Below, in pieces: positions 46,385 through 55,507 of a stretch of DNA of 64,000 nucleotides (the first letter of the stretch is position 1; each line of letters begins with the position of its first letter). The stretch is taken from positions 1,116,001-1,180,000 of the forward strand of contig JAALGZ010000011.1 in assembly GCA_015227615.1 (NCBI GenBank). The letters are read 5' to 3'. The notes beneath the pieces were generated by a model that had not been told where the DNA came from, searched no databases, and saw only the letters and a list, made by a program, of their open reading frames with translations. Origin of the DNA: Labyrinthula sp. Ha (lineage: Eukaryota; Sar; Bigyra; Labyrinthulida; Labyrinthulaceae). The translations under genes were made by a program, and so were the position numbers.

Positions 46385-47569
46385 TCAAAAGTCACAAGCG
46401 GGTAAAGCTGTTTTCTTCATTATCTCAAACACATGAGGACAAGATTCAGCTTTAAGTGCTCCAATGGATATATTCAAATACGCTGCTATTCTCTCAGCCT
46501 CGTCCTTATTCTTACATACTTGTTTTTCGTTTAAAAACGTAAGTTTGTGCCAAAGATGAATAAAATATTTACCTGTAATCGCAGTTCGGTCATCAAGAAC
46601 TTCCATCAGATTGTTCAAAGGGGCTTTAAAAAGTTTTGCATCATCACCCCAGAAAAATATAGGATAAACTATTTCAGTTGGCCATATTTTCAAAACTAAA
46701 TTATCCGAGCAGTTAATATGGGTTTTATTATGACTGCAATCATTACTTTGCCCAGAAAAAAACTTAGTAAACATTTGTGGTCCATTATTTCCCCATTTAT
46801 TTCCATCATAATTACTGACAAAAAATTTCATCATCCAAATTAATATTTTCTTATTTCCTTTTGTTAATTTAAACAAAGCATTGTTAAATTTCTTTGAACT
46901 TTGTTTACTCACTCCATCTAAGAGAAATGGACTCTTGAAAACACTTGGATCTTCAAAAACCACAAAATCCAAATCCATATAAATTCCCCCATAAGTAAAA
47001 AGAATAGCTAATCGTGCTGCATTTGCTTTATTTTGATCTGCATATTTTCCCAGGGGCTTGCACTCTACAGTTTCAGAAGGTTCGCATTTATAAAGCTCTT
47101 CTAAAGGAGTGGATTTTATTATTTTGTCAAAGTCTAAAGTTTTGAAATTTAAGGTAATAAAACGTATTGAATCTTGAATAAGAGCTTGAATAGGTTGAAT
47201 AGTTTGTTCAATTATTCCTTCTTCGAGTGTATTTAAATCCTTAACCCAAACGTTAATTTCAACTGGAATTTTATTGTTTTCGTTTTCTATTATTCTAAGA
47301 ATAAGATTTTCAACTAAGCAAAAGTATCTTGGTTTTAGTTTATTATAATACATCATTAAATGAACACTAAACTTTTCTTCTTCTGTATAATCTTCCTCTG
47401 CCTCTTTTCCTTTTAACCCAAGACTTGAGCCTAAAGGGTAAGATAAACTGACTTGATAATTGTTAAAGCTCCGGTTGGTGTCATAGAAAAAACTGATCAG
47501 TAAAAGAACAGAAAATAAAATCCCTATTACAAGACTTTCTTTATAAAATCGTTCTTCGTTGACCTTCAT
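46385..47569 (-). CDS. GT32-type glycosyltransferase, type II membrane protein
   Basis: A Golgi glycosyltransferase of the DXD sugar-binding (GT32, alpha-1,4-galactosyltransferase-like) kind. The 394-residue product has a short cytosolic N-terminus, one signal anchor at about 12-29, an acidic stem, then the catalytic domain. This includes NAARLAILFTYGGIYMDLD, with the metal-binding D-x-D at 199-201, and the later NNGPQMF motif at about 261-267, both typical of this family. Two possible N-glycosylation sites (NKT, NCS) lie near 283-293. The sugar transferred cannot be told from the sequence. The ATG lies 11 bp after a 20-bp palindromic element that recurs at the neighbouring small gene. Confidence 0.87.
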   Translation of the reverse strand: MKVNEERFYKESLVIGILFSVLLLISFFYDTNRSFNNYQVSLSYPLGSSLGLKGKEAEEDYTEEEKFSVHLMMYYNKLKPRYFCLVENLILRIIENENNKIPVEINVWVKDLNTLEEGIIEQTIQPIQALIQDSIRFITLNFKTLDFDKIIKSTPLEELYKCEPSETVECKPLGKYADQNKANAARLAILFTYGGIYMDLDFVVFEDPSVFKSPFLLDGVSKQSSKKFNNALFKLTKGNKKILIWMMKFFVSNYDGNKWGNNGPQMFTKFFSGQSNDCSHNKTHINCSDNLVLKIWPTEIVYPIFFWGDDAKLFKAPLNNLMEVLDDRTAITGKYFIHLWHKLTFLNEKQVCKNKDEAERIAAYLNISIGALKAESCPHVFEIMKKTALPACDF

Positions 47570-47580
47570 TTCTGGGCGCG

Positions 47581-47600
47581 GGTTTTTTGACTCCAGAGTC
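47581..47600 (-). promoter_or_regulatory. palindromic GACTCTGGAGTC element at the GT32 start
   Basis: On the gene's strand the sequence GACTCTGGAGTCAAAAAACC ends 11 bp before the GT32 ATG. It differs by one base from 48484-48503 on the plus strand. The GACTC/GAGTC arms resemble a bZIP-type site. A promoter or 5'-leader role is inferred from position and repetition. Confidence 0.5.
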
Positions 47601-47654
47601 AGATACTCCTCGCGATCTCATTGGTCAGATCGATTTCCCAAATTTTTTTTTCAT

Positions 47655-47750
47655 CATACTTCGTCTGAATAATGGAGGCGCAGAATCGCGATTTTTCCAT
47701 ACTTCGTCTGAATAATCGATGCACAGAACAATAATTTCCAATACTTAGAC
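47655..47750 (+). repeat. tandem repeat, unit 43 bp
   Basis: The unit starting CATACTTCGTCTGAATAAT is repeated at 47655 and 47698, with a decayed third start near 47739 (CAATACTTAGAC). The two full units share most positions, including the CAGAA that follows. No coding or RNA role seen. Confidence 0.7.
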
Positions 47751-48277
47751 AAAAAATAGAGGGGGCTGGGAATAAAGTTAAGTGTAGTAGAAGATAAAAA
47801 ATAAATATTAATAGTTAAGAGACAATAAAATGTGAAGTTGCCTGACCCTAGCGTAGCGGGGATCCTTTCATGCTCCCCACGTCTTTAAAAATGGCCCCCA
47901 TGACTCAGCCCTCCCTCCCCACTCGGCCCTCGATGAAGATGAGGATGGATTTAAATCTTTTTCCATAGCTTGAACACAGAAATTTGAAAATATGTGTAGA
48001 TGTTCATAAGTAAATATACGAAGTGACATAAATAGAAGTTTAAGACAAATAATTTTGAAAACTGAAATTCGGAAGACTTAGATTTTTGTTAAAATTAAAA
48101 TTTAAAAGTTAAGTGGATTCGTAATCTAATCTAGATGCAAGTTTTTTTATCCAAAATAGCTTTCTTTTTTTCTTGAAATATGCATCCTTGAGCCTCATCC
48201 CTTTCTTTCCAATAATCCTGGACCTTGACTTTTACCTTAGAGTGTTGAAAATAGAGGATTTGTCCGAGCAGCACTAA

Positions 48278-48320
48278 ATCTTGTAACATCTTGTTCAATC
48301 TTGTATAATCTTGTTCAATC
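48278..48320 (+). repeat. tandem repeat, unit 20 bp
   Basis: Two units with an ATCTTGT...ATCTTGTTCA pattern, plus the start of a third. Each unit is itself made of two similar halves of about ten bases. It lies 120 bp upstream of the TTTTGGGCA element of the small gene. Confidence 0.65.
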
Positions 48321-48438
48321 TTTGAAAATATGGTGTTTCCTGGGTCCTAGCTTTGTCCTGTCATTTCTTTTATTATGGAGCTGTCATGATTTCAAATTTT
48401 TTATCTTGATTTTGTTGGTTTGTTTTTTTCAAGAAATA

Positions 48439-48448
48439 GTTTTGGGCA
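48439..48448 (+). promoter_or_regulatory. TTTTGGGCA element of the small spliced gene
   Basis: GTTTTGGGCA lies 16 bp before an ATG at 48465, in the same orientation and with nearly the same spacing as at the VTA1-like gene (17 bp). Confidence 0.55.
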
Positions 48449-48464
48449 ATTGAAAATTCGGCCA

Positions 48465-48688
48465 ATGAAAATTTGGCGTATTTGACTCCGGAGTCAAAAA
48501 ACCTTATTCGTTCATTTCTTCAAGCCGATGCTATTACCCGTTTAATTTGGGGTGTAAAACGAATAGACTTCACGTTCCTCGATGCATATGGATTTTTGGG
48601 CATAAAGACAAAAAATTACTTTGATGCCCATGTTCAAAGACAAAAGCCAGAAGACAGACTTTATAAAGGGCCAAGACAGTATAGATAA
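48465..48688 (+). CDS. small hypothetical protein, probably two exons
   Basis: An open frame runs to a TAA at 48686-48688 and encodes a well-formed tail (TRLIWGVKRIDFTFLDAYGF, later QKPEDRLYKGPRQYR). This frame has no ATG at all. The promoter motif predicts a start at 48465, whose frame stops after six codons. A 47-nt intron from GTATTT at 48478 to TTTCTTCAAG ending at 48524 would join MKIW to the downstream frame, giving about 58 residues: join 48465-48477 with 48525-48688. It has a pyrimidine-rich 3' splice site. The product is basic and aromatic with no family I recognise; a small organelle protein is possible. The frame join is inference. Confidence 0.45.
48481..48503 (+). promoter_or_regulatory. 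palindromic GACTCCGGAGTC element
   Basis: TTTGACTCCGGAGTCAAA (48481-48498) is a perfect 18-bp palindrome. With the following AAACC it forms a 20-bp match, one mismatch, to the element at the GT32 start on the opposite strand. Here it falls inside the proposed intron, just after the start codon. Confidence 0.5.
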
Positions 48689-51600
48689 GAAAGAAGACTT
48701 TTCTTCGTTTCTCTTCAACCGGAGGTAATCCCTCCACAAGGACGCTTTAACTTATTTTGAAAGACTTAACAGCCTGCATCGGCATGGCAAGGCACTCAGG
48801 AAATGATGATCTCTAGATGATTAGGTGGACAGATAGAACCCTTTGGTAAATAATATAGCTCTCCAACTATAGTCAATACTTCAAAAAATAGTACACAAAA
48901 TTCGTTTTTTCCTAACAAATAGATGAAAAACGCGCTCCTGAGTTACGAGACATAATCTCTTGAAGAAACAATGCGCAAAGAATTCCGGCCGCTGTATGCT
49001 CTAAAGGACCTTTGTAGACGTTCTGCCTTTTCTTATACCATTATCGTCAAAATAATGTGAAACCATTTCTTGGGTATCTCATGCAGGCAAAATACTTTTG
49101 ACGCCATTAAAGCTTGCATAGATATGTCGAGCGCGTCGTTGTTCATTTGCAAAAAAAATCATTCGTTTTCAGAGTAGACTTGAAAATATGTGTTGCAGTT
49201 TCCGGGGGTAAGAAATATTAATAATTTTGTATTCGCTGATTTATTTTTCCGCTTTGAAGCTATTAAAAAACTAAACATGTTGATGCAACCAACTAGGAGA
49301 TGAAAAAGAGCTTGATGGAAAGCTTGATAGCAAGAACGCGGGAGGCTACATAGCAAGATCATCTATTCTTTGAAATATTTTAAGGAAAAGTTTATATTTT
49401 GAAAGGTTATAGAACTTGTTCAACACAGTTCCTGATGAATGTCAGTAATAGATTATTCTTAGTGTTAATCTGATGTTTTGCACCTAAGATAGTTCGCGTG
49501 CTACGTTCTTGAATATAATAAACAGGACATCATTGAAATCGGCTTAGTTTTTAGATCTTGATATCACCATAACTAATTACTGAACATAAGTGAGAACGCA
49601 ACTTACGTGAGCATATAAGTTGCAGGTTCTGGTTCTATTGCCTTGTTCCGATATAGTAAAGTGAACCTTAAACGAAACACATTAAATTTTAAGGGAACAA
49701 AACTACCAGATTTATAGATAGTTTAAAATACTTAATAGGAAAGACGAAACTGTTTAATTTAATCTTGTGGTATCACACCTATTAGGCTTCTGTGATAAGT
49801 TTTATTCAATATTTATGATTTGTAGCCTTATTATCGAGAGGAACCTCAATAAACCTTATTCTAGTGCAACTATATTGCGATTCGGCATATGGTTTAATGA
49901 TTTAAAGTTGAGCTTTATTTCTAAGATGTGTTTTTAACCCCAGCATCTACAAAGCCTTTCAATATGGAGCATTAAAAAGGAAGAACTCTAAACAGATAAT
50001 ATAATAGGAAAGAAAGAATGGAACCTATTACAGAAAGTTACTCAATGCGGTCAATTTCCCCTTCATATCAAAGTAAGTCAACCGATAAGAAACTTAGCAC
50101 ATTCGAAGAGACTTTTATCGTATCATATTTATATGGCATGTATCCAGCTCAGTAGGGACTATCATCTAACTCAAACATTCCCGTGGTCCATTGCTTGCTT
50201 GCGCTTCTTGGAGCAATTGTAACCTTCTGACTACTCAGCATTTAAAGATGCTGTATATGCTTAAAATGCACCCATTATGTTTCTTAACTTTGTTTATGCA
50301 TTATGTAACTATAGAAGACTGTATTCTCTGTGTCTCAGAGTATATATATAGAGATAAAAAAATCAGAAACTATTCAGTTGGTTCATATTTCTTGGTACTA
50401 TATCGTCTCACGCTGCGGCTATCCCATTAATTCTGTTATTTAAAACTTAAAACATTTATTTTAAGACAATGAAATTCTTGTCACTGAGATTAAGTTACTA
50501 CAAAGTTTAACTTTGCTGGGTTTATAGACTTCCTATTATGTTTCTAATTGAGTATTCACATAGTTCTTGGTAATATGTTATAGAAAAGTCATATTGTGCC
50601 AGCCAGGCATATTTTCAATCTTATTGATAGGGTTCTCACATATTGCTGAAGTTCGCAAATGATTCTGAAAAAAATTGAAATATTGGCTCCATTTCTCCTA
50701 AGAGTTTAAATTGATTGGTTTGAGCTATCTCCCTATATAGTTTTGACTCAGGTTACGGTTAGGTAGTTTTCTTCCTTAATTGCAGAGTTTTTCTGCATCC
50801 CTGGAATTGATAAGGAGTTTGAATAGAGATGGTGCTATTACTTAAATGAGACCAGCTCCAATTGCTACTGGATACGATGTACTAGATTCGTAGCTACTCA
50901 TGAGTTTGTTTGCAGTGTACAAGTGCCAATTAGTGCTAGCTCTTCATGAAATCATCTTCTGAGCTTTCCCCTGTACTCCTTTTTACACAGGAACAATATA
51001 CTCTCTATTTTCATGGTTCTAGGGCCGCATTCTTAGAGATCCAGATTTTTTATGAATTTCATGCGCTCCTTGCCTCAATTAAGACGGAGCTCTTCTTAGA
51101 GTTAACGTTAGAAAAGACTCTCTTCTTCTATAGGTTTCTCTAGGTGCTATCTCTCTTACATTCGACGTGCCACAGTCTTATTGGCAACTTAAATGTTAAT
51201 GCAAGTTTAATTAGATATTCCCTTATTGTTCTACAATTATTTTGTTGATCCTAATAGGAGGATGAGAGAGCGTGAATCATTTTCCACATTTTCATACGTA
51301 TCAGATTTGGGACATCAGTGGCAAACCTGTTCTTCATCAAATGAGCTTACTATATTATATATATATAATCCTATGCTTAGAGAATATGTACTCAGCAGAG
51401 AAGTTAGGGGAAACGATAAACAAAAATAGAAAAAAAAACATAATAGAATTGTAAACTTGTGAGAACCAGGTCGTTCAAAGCAAGTTAGTGCTGAGTGACG
51501 AGAACTATATTAAGAGTAAACTGTTAATTATGGAGAGAAATGAGTCTTGCTGCAGGTGATGCGACCGGGTGAGGGGGCAATCCTTAAATCATTTGAATGG

Positions 51601-52503
51601 TTTCACTTCGATGAAATCCAACTTACTTCGTGAGTGCCTAGATTTTATGCAGAGAAGCTTTATTCTCCAGCTTGTTTAAAGACTCCGCTTGACCGCAAAA
51701 AGGTTACCGGGGGTTCCTATATTTTGCCCAAGTTCTAACGCTACCGATGCCCCAGCAATGAGCTTACTTTTAATTCACCTATTCTTCTGGAACTCTTTTA
51801 CAGTGACAAGAATAGTATGTGTTATTCTACCAGGTTTCTATGATCTTTATTCGAGTATAAAAACCGACAACATACGGCACGATATGAAACTGTGTTCAAG
51901 AACAATTTCCGGGATACGAGGGCAATCTGAAGGATTGATAACAAGTACACCTGATACATATATCTCGTCTTCCTAAAACTAAACTTTCGAGCTCCATCCA
52001 GGTTTTAGTAACCCAAAAGAAACACAAAGAAGGAAGTACAGCTTTATTACAAAAAATATGAGAAGATGAGTACCTCAACTTTTTAATTTAAGTAGATGTT
52101 CAATAACGTCTCTTATCAACTTGAACAAATTTTTATTTAATGATATTCATATAATTTGCTGGAAAATAATATCAGACTATCAACTACCAATGTACCTAGA
52201 GCTTCAGTTTTGTAAAGAGCAAAAAGAAAACCATAAAAACTTGTTGTCAAATTCTAAGAAAAATGATCAAATTTTCTCCCTTTTCTTCACCTCTTAATTT
52301 AAAAATTCTCTGATAAGTTTTGTGTACTACTTAGAGGTAATGCCCTATTGATAAAACTCTTATATCGAGAATATTGATTAAGTATAAAACGATTGTAGTA
52401 TACTTCTTTTCTCGTACATGTCCCGGTAAAAGAATTGGCCAGAAAAGGCATTTTTAATTACTACAAAACTAGCCGGTGAAAAAAGAAAAAGGAAGAAAGA
52501 AAG
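48689..52503. other. gene-poor AT-rich stretch
   Basis: No supported gene. Short frames at 50191-50430, 50946-51143 and 51689-51976 lack domains. The piece around 51680-51980 reads somewhat protein-like on both strands but is broken, so I do not call it. The last 120 bp should hold the tetraspanin promoter, ending in a purine-rich leader. Confidence 0.5.
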
Positions 52504-54693
52504 ATGAATAATGAAGGAAGCGAATATGATGTAGAGCGCCCCATATGCTGCTCTGTTAAGACCTTTTTGATTTCCAACTATATATGGTCATTTCTCTCCC
52601 TCGCTCTCATTGCCCTTGGTGTAGCAGCGGTTCTGCTGGAAGAGGGTCTTTTTGTTCTTTTCCCACCTGTTGTGTACATCGTTCTGATTATCTTTGGAGC
52701 TTGGAACTTGCTAACAAGTTGTTGTGGGGTGGCGGGGCAGAAGATGAGAACAGAAGTTTTGTTTCTTTTGTTCATCCTCTTCATTTCACTTGGTTTAATT
52801 ACACAAACTCTTGGTTTTTCATATCTACTCTTGTACGCAAATGATGTAGGAACTATTTCATCTCTTGATGACGCTGCCATAAATGCTCAAGACCTATTTG
52901 AAGAAGAAATTGAAAATTTTGCCAGATCAGATGCTGCTGCCTGGGTTCGCACCCAAAACGATCTTAAATGCTGTGGGATTGACTTTGAAGCTGCGCTTGA
53001 AAATGAAGAGGATGTAGCTATTTTAGAGACTGGAGACGAATGTTTGGCCGACGCAGTTGCTCTTGTGTTGTTACGTCAAAATGTAAATGATGGAGTTGTA
53101 AGCCTTGAAGAAGTTGAAGAAGATGAAACTTTTGGAGCTGCAACTGGGTACTTTTGTAAGGACAAGATATCATTAATCTTCGTTGACAACACTATTTTTA
53201 TCGGAATTGGATTGGGAATTTATTTACTTCTTCAAATCGTGGCTCTTATTGCAGGGGCTAGGATGTACTGGGTTCCAGACTACATTGGGGGTTGGCAGCT
53301 AGATGAATCTGATCTTCAAGAAGTAGCTGAAAGAAAAGGAATTAAGTATGCACCAACTTTGGCCTTAGGGAATAACCCAAGTGGAGCGCCTAGGGGTCCA
53401 ACTCAAAGTAATGGGATGAACTTCCTAGGTAATGCAAGAGTAGTTAGTAACAGACTATCCTTCAGGCTAAAGAACGCCATGGCAGCAGATCCAAATGTCG
53501 ACAGGCAACAGCCTTTGTTCAAGAGACTCTCTTTGAATAACAGGGCTACTGCCGGAAATTTTGGACCAAGGCCCATACCGAAAAATCAAATATCTGTTGG
53601 TTTCGGAGAGCCTGACCCAAGACATGCTCCAGGAGGAGGCAATATGGGTAGACCCGGGGTCAACGGGCCTCCTTCAGGTCCTCCTGGTATGTTCAAAAGA
53701 CTCTCCAATAGGATTTTGACACCATTTGGTAAGGGATTGATCTCATTTCCTACTGCTAACAACCCTGGACCAGCAGCTGACGGTAGATTCTCTAACCTTC
53801 GAGATCTTCCAGAGGGTTCTTCCGGACGTGCAACACAGCAATCTGGTGCTAGAAGTCAATATAACACTTATGGTGCAAGAGATGAAAGAGTTGGTTCGGA
53901 TATGTCAAAAGCGTCTGCTTTTAGTACCTCCTTTAAACCTCCCCCTCAAAGGCCGTCACAGCCAGATTATCGGGGGCAGTCAAGACCTAGTGCCCCAAGA
54001 ACTGTTGGATATAATCAACCAACTACATCTGCTCCTCCTGCAGGATACTCGAGTAGAGGTGGGGGATTTGGAGCCCCACCACCACAAGGCAGCAGCGTCA
54101 TGGGCAGTGGATTTAGTGTTCGTTCTGATGCAAACAGTTCGCCTGGTGGTAGGTTTGGTTCTCGACCCCAAATGAACAGCCAACCAGGCAGTGGTTTTGG
54201 TGCACCTCCACCAGGAAGGGGTGGCCCGCCGCAAGGGTTCGGGGGCCCACCACCTGGGAGTAACCGAAACATGAACTTGAGAGGTGGTTATCCAAGTAGT
54301 AATAGTTTGAATAGCTTCAGTGGCAACTCAAAAAGTTCATATGGTTACCAGAATCAGCCCATGTATCGCAGTGGCTCAGGGTACAACAGCTATGGAAGTG
54401 GCCCACCACCTATGATGCAGCAACAGCAATCTGGACAGAATGTATCCAGGAAAAAGAAGTCTAAAAAATCGAAGAAAAGTTATAGCAAGGCTGGAAAAAG
54501 CAAGGGTGGGAAAAGTGGAGGTGGTTTCTTTAGCAAGAAGGGTGCTGGAGCCTCCCGTGGTGGAGGGAAACGTAAGAGGTCACAGCTGCCACCAGGTGGA
54601 GGACCTCTGACTGGAGGATTGATGGCTCAGATACAACAGGGAAAAAGACTGAATCACACTATAACGAATGACAGGAGTGTACCCAAGGTTTAA
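52504..54693 (+). CDS. tetraspanin fused to a WIP/verprolin-type WH2 actin-binding tail
   Basis: A 729-residue single frame. Residues 1-255 form a tetraspanin. TM1 is about 20-45, TM2 55-76 and TM3 84-110. A large extracellular loop spans 111-225 with the CCG motif (156-158) and further Cys at 180 and 218; TM4 is 226-252. A long cytosolic tail follows (about 255-645), rich in Gly, Pro, Ser and Arg, with many GFGAPP/GGPP-like stretches that could bind SH3 or profilin. A lysine block follows (about 650-695). The end, LMAQIQQGKRL (706-716) plus TITNDRSVP, matches the WH2 motif and the TNDRSAP continuation of WIP/verprolin proteins, which binds monomeric actin. The WH2 fusion to a tetraspanin is unusual. 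It is convergent with RTF2, 124 bp apart. Confidence 0.85.
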   Translation: MNNEGSEYDVERPICCSVKTFLISNYIWSFLSLALIALGVAAVLLEEGLFVLFPPVVYIVLIIFGAWNLLTSCCGVAGQKMRTEVLFLLFILFISLGLITQTLGFSYLLLYANDVGTISSLDDAAINAQDLFEEEIENFARSDAAAWVRTQNDLKCCGIDFEAALENEEDVAILETGDECLADAVALVLLRQNVNDGVVSLEEVEEDETFGAATGYFCKDKISLIFVDNTIFIGIGLGIYLLLQIVALIAGARMYWVPDYIGGWQLDESDLQEVAERKGIKYAPTLALGNNPSGAPRGPTQSNGMNFLGNARVVSNRLSFRLKNAMAADPNVDRQQPLFKRLSLNNRATAGNFGPRPIPKNQISVGFGEPDPRHAPGGGNMGRPGVNGPPSGPPGMFKRLSNRILTPFGKGLISFPTANNPGPAADGRFSNLRDLPEGSSGRATQQSGARSQYNTYGARDERVGSDMSKASAFSTSFKPPPQRPSQPDYRGQSRPSAPRTVGYNQPTTSAPPAGYSSRGGGFGAPPPQGSSVMGSGFSVRSDANSSPGGRFGSRPQMNSQPGSGFGAPPPGRGGPPQGFGGPPPGSNRNMNLRGGYPSSNSLNSFSGNSKSSYGYQNQPMYRSGSGYNSYGSGPPPMMQQQQSGQNVSRKKKSKKSKKSYSKAGKSKGGKSGGGFFSKKGAGASRGGGKRKRSQLPPGGGPLTGGLMAQIQQGKRLNHTITNDRSVPKV

Positions 54694-54817
54694 TGTAGAC
54701 TATGGTTGAAAAAAGAAGAGTCGTGTTGTCTAGATAGTATATTTCAGCGAGTTTTTAGTTACCCGTAGGGTGTATTTAAATTTTATATATCTAAGAACCT
54801 CCAGCTGTTTTCATAAA

Positions 54818-55507
54818 TTAGCACTGTACAGATCCACGAAGATTACCTTGTATGAAAAGGTTCTTATTATTTCGTTGGTTTTCTTCTTCCGACACGAAGA
54901 GATCTTTATACTCTGAAACATCCTTTTCTCTTTTTCCCACCCTTCTTTTAACTTTCTTCAAGACTTCTTGTACGCTTCCACCTTTCTTTAATCCTCGCTT
55001 TTTCTTTTTAGTCTTGCTACGACCCTTCAGTTGGTCCATTAAACGCTGAGCTTCTTCTTCTTGTGGGAATAGTTCTGCAAATACTTCGTTCTCTATCTGC
55101 AACTCACTTACACCACTCTTAGCAACAAGTCTTCCATCTTTTAGGGCCACAAAACCTTGATTACCTAAACCAAGCTTTTTGTCCGTTATTGCACATACAA
55201 GTTCACCATCTACCCGTTTAAGCGTTACGTCCTGGAGATCCTTTAGTCGTTTAATCCAAGGAAAATTAGATAAAGATTTTTCTAGAAGAGCTCTCAAGAT
55301 TTCTTCCTTTATATATAGATATCCAAGTTTACAACAACAAATTTTCATATTTTCTTCAAACGCTTTTCCGGAATATGCACATTGTGAAGATTTGTCTTTT
55401 AGTTTTTGCCTTCTGTCGACGCCCTCTGGATTTTTCTCTTTCGGTTCTCCTTGCGCTCCCGGAGTATATCGACGTGATACAGCCCTAGTACCTCCATCAG
55501 CACCCAT
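54818..55507 (-). CDS. RTF2: RTF2-like replication termination factor
   Basis: RTF2 acts at stalled replication forks and carries a RING-related, SUMO-ligase-like zinc domain. This 229-residue protein starts MGADGGTRAVSRR, the family's invariant opening. It has CAYSGKAF and CCCKLGYLYIKEEILRALL (about 43-73), IKRLKDLQDVTLKR (about 84-97) and CAITDKKL (about 105-112), all in the expected order. The second zinc-binding half is weak: around GRLVAKSGVSEL the usual Cys and His residues are missing. A basic C-terminal tail of about 75 residues is rich in Lys and Arg. It is shorter than human RTF2 (306). Family membership is good; ubiquitin/SUMO-ligase competence is doubtful. Confidence 0.83.
   Translation of the reverse strand: MGADGGTRAVSRRYTPGAQGEPKEKNPEGVDRRQKLKDKSSQCAYSGKAFEENMKICCCKLGYLYIKEEILRALLEKSLSNFPWIKRLKDLQDVTLKRVDGELVCAITDKKLGLGNQGFVALKDGRLVAKSGVSELQIENEVFAELFPQEEEAQRLMDQLKGRSKTKKKKRGLKKGGSVQEVLKKVKRRVGKREKDVSEYKDLFVSEEENQRNNKNLFIQGNLRGSVQC

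Larger units (their letters stand above)
47606..48438. other. intergenic region with a GC-richer patch
   Basis: Divergent spacer between GT32 and the small spliced gene. It holds two short tandem repeats (separate entries) and, at about 47841-47935, a patch clearly richer in G and C than its surroundings, with runs of C on the plus strand. No open frame of note. Confidence 0.5.

Noticed and set aside
51689-51976. 95-codon frame and protein-like antisense pieces
   Set aside because: Both strands are broken, no ATG context or family; could be a decayed gene but chance is enough.
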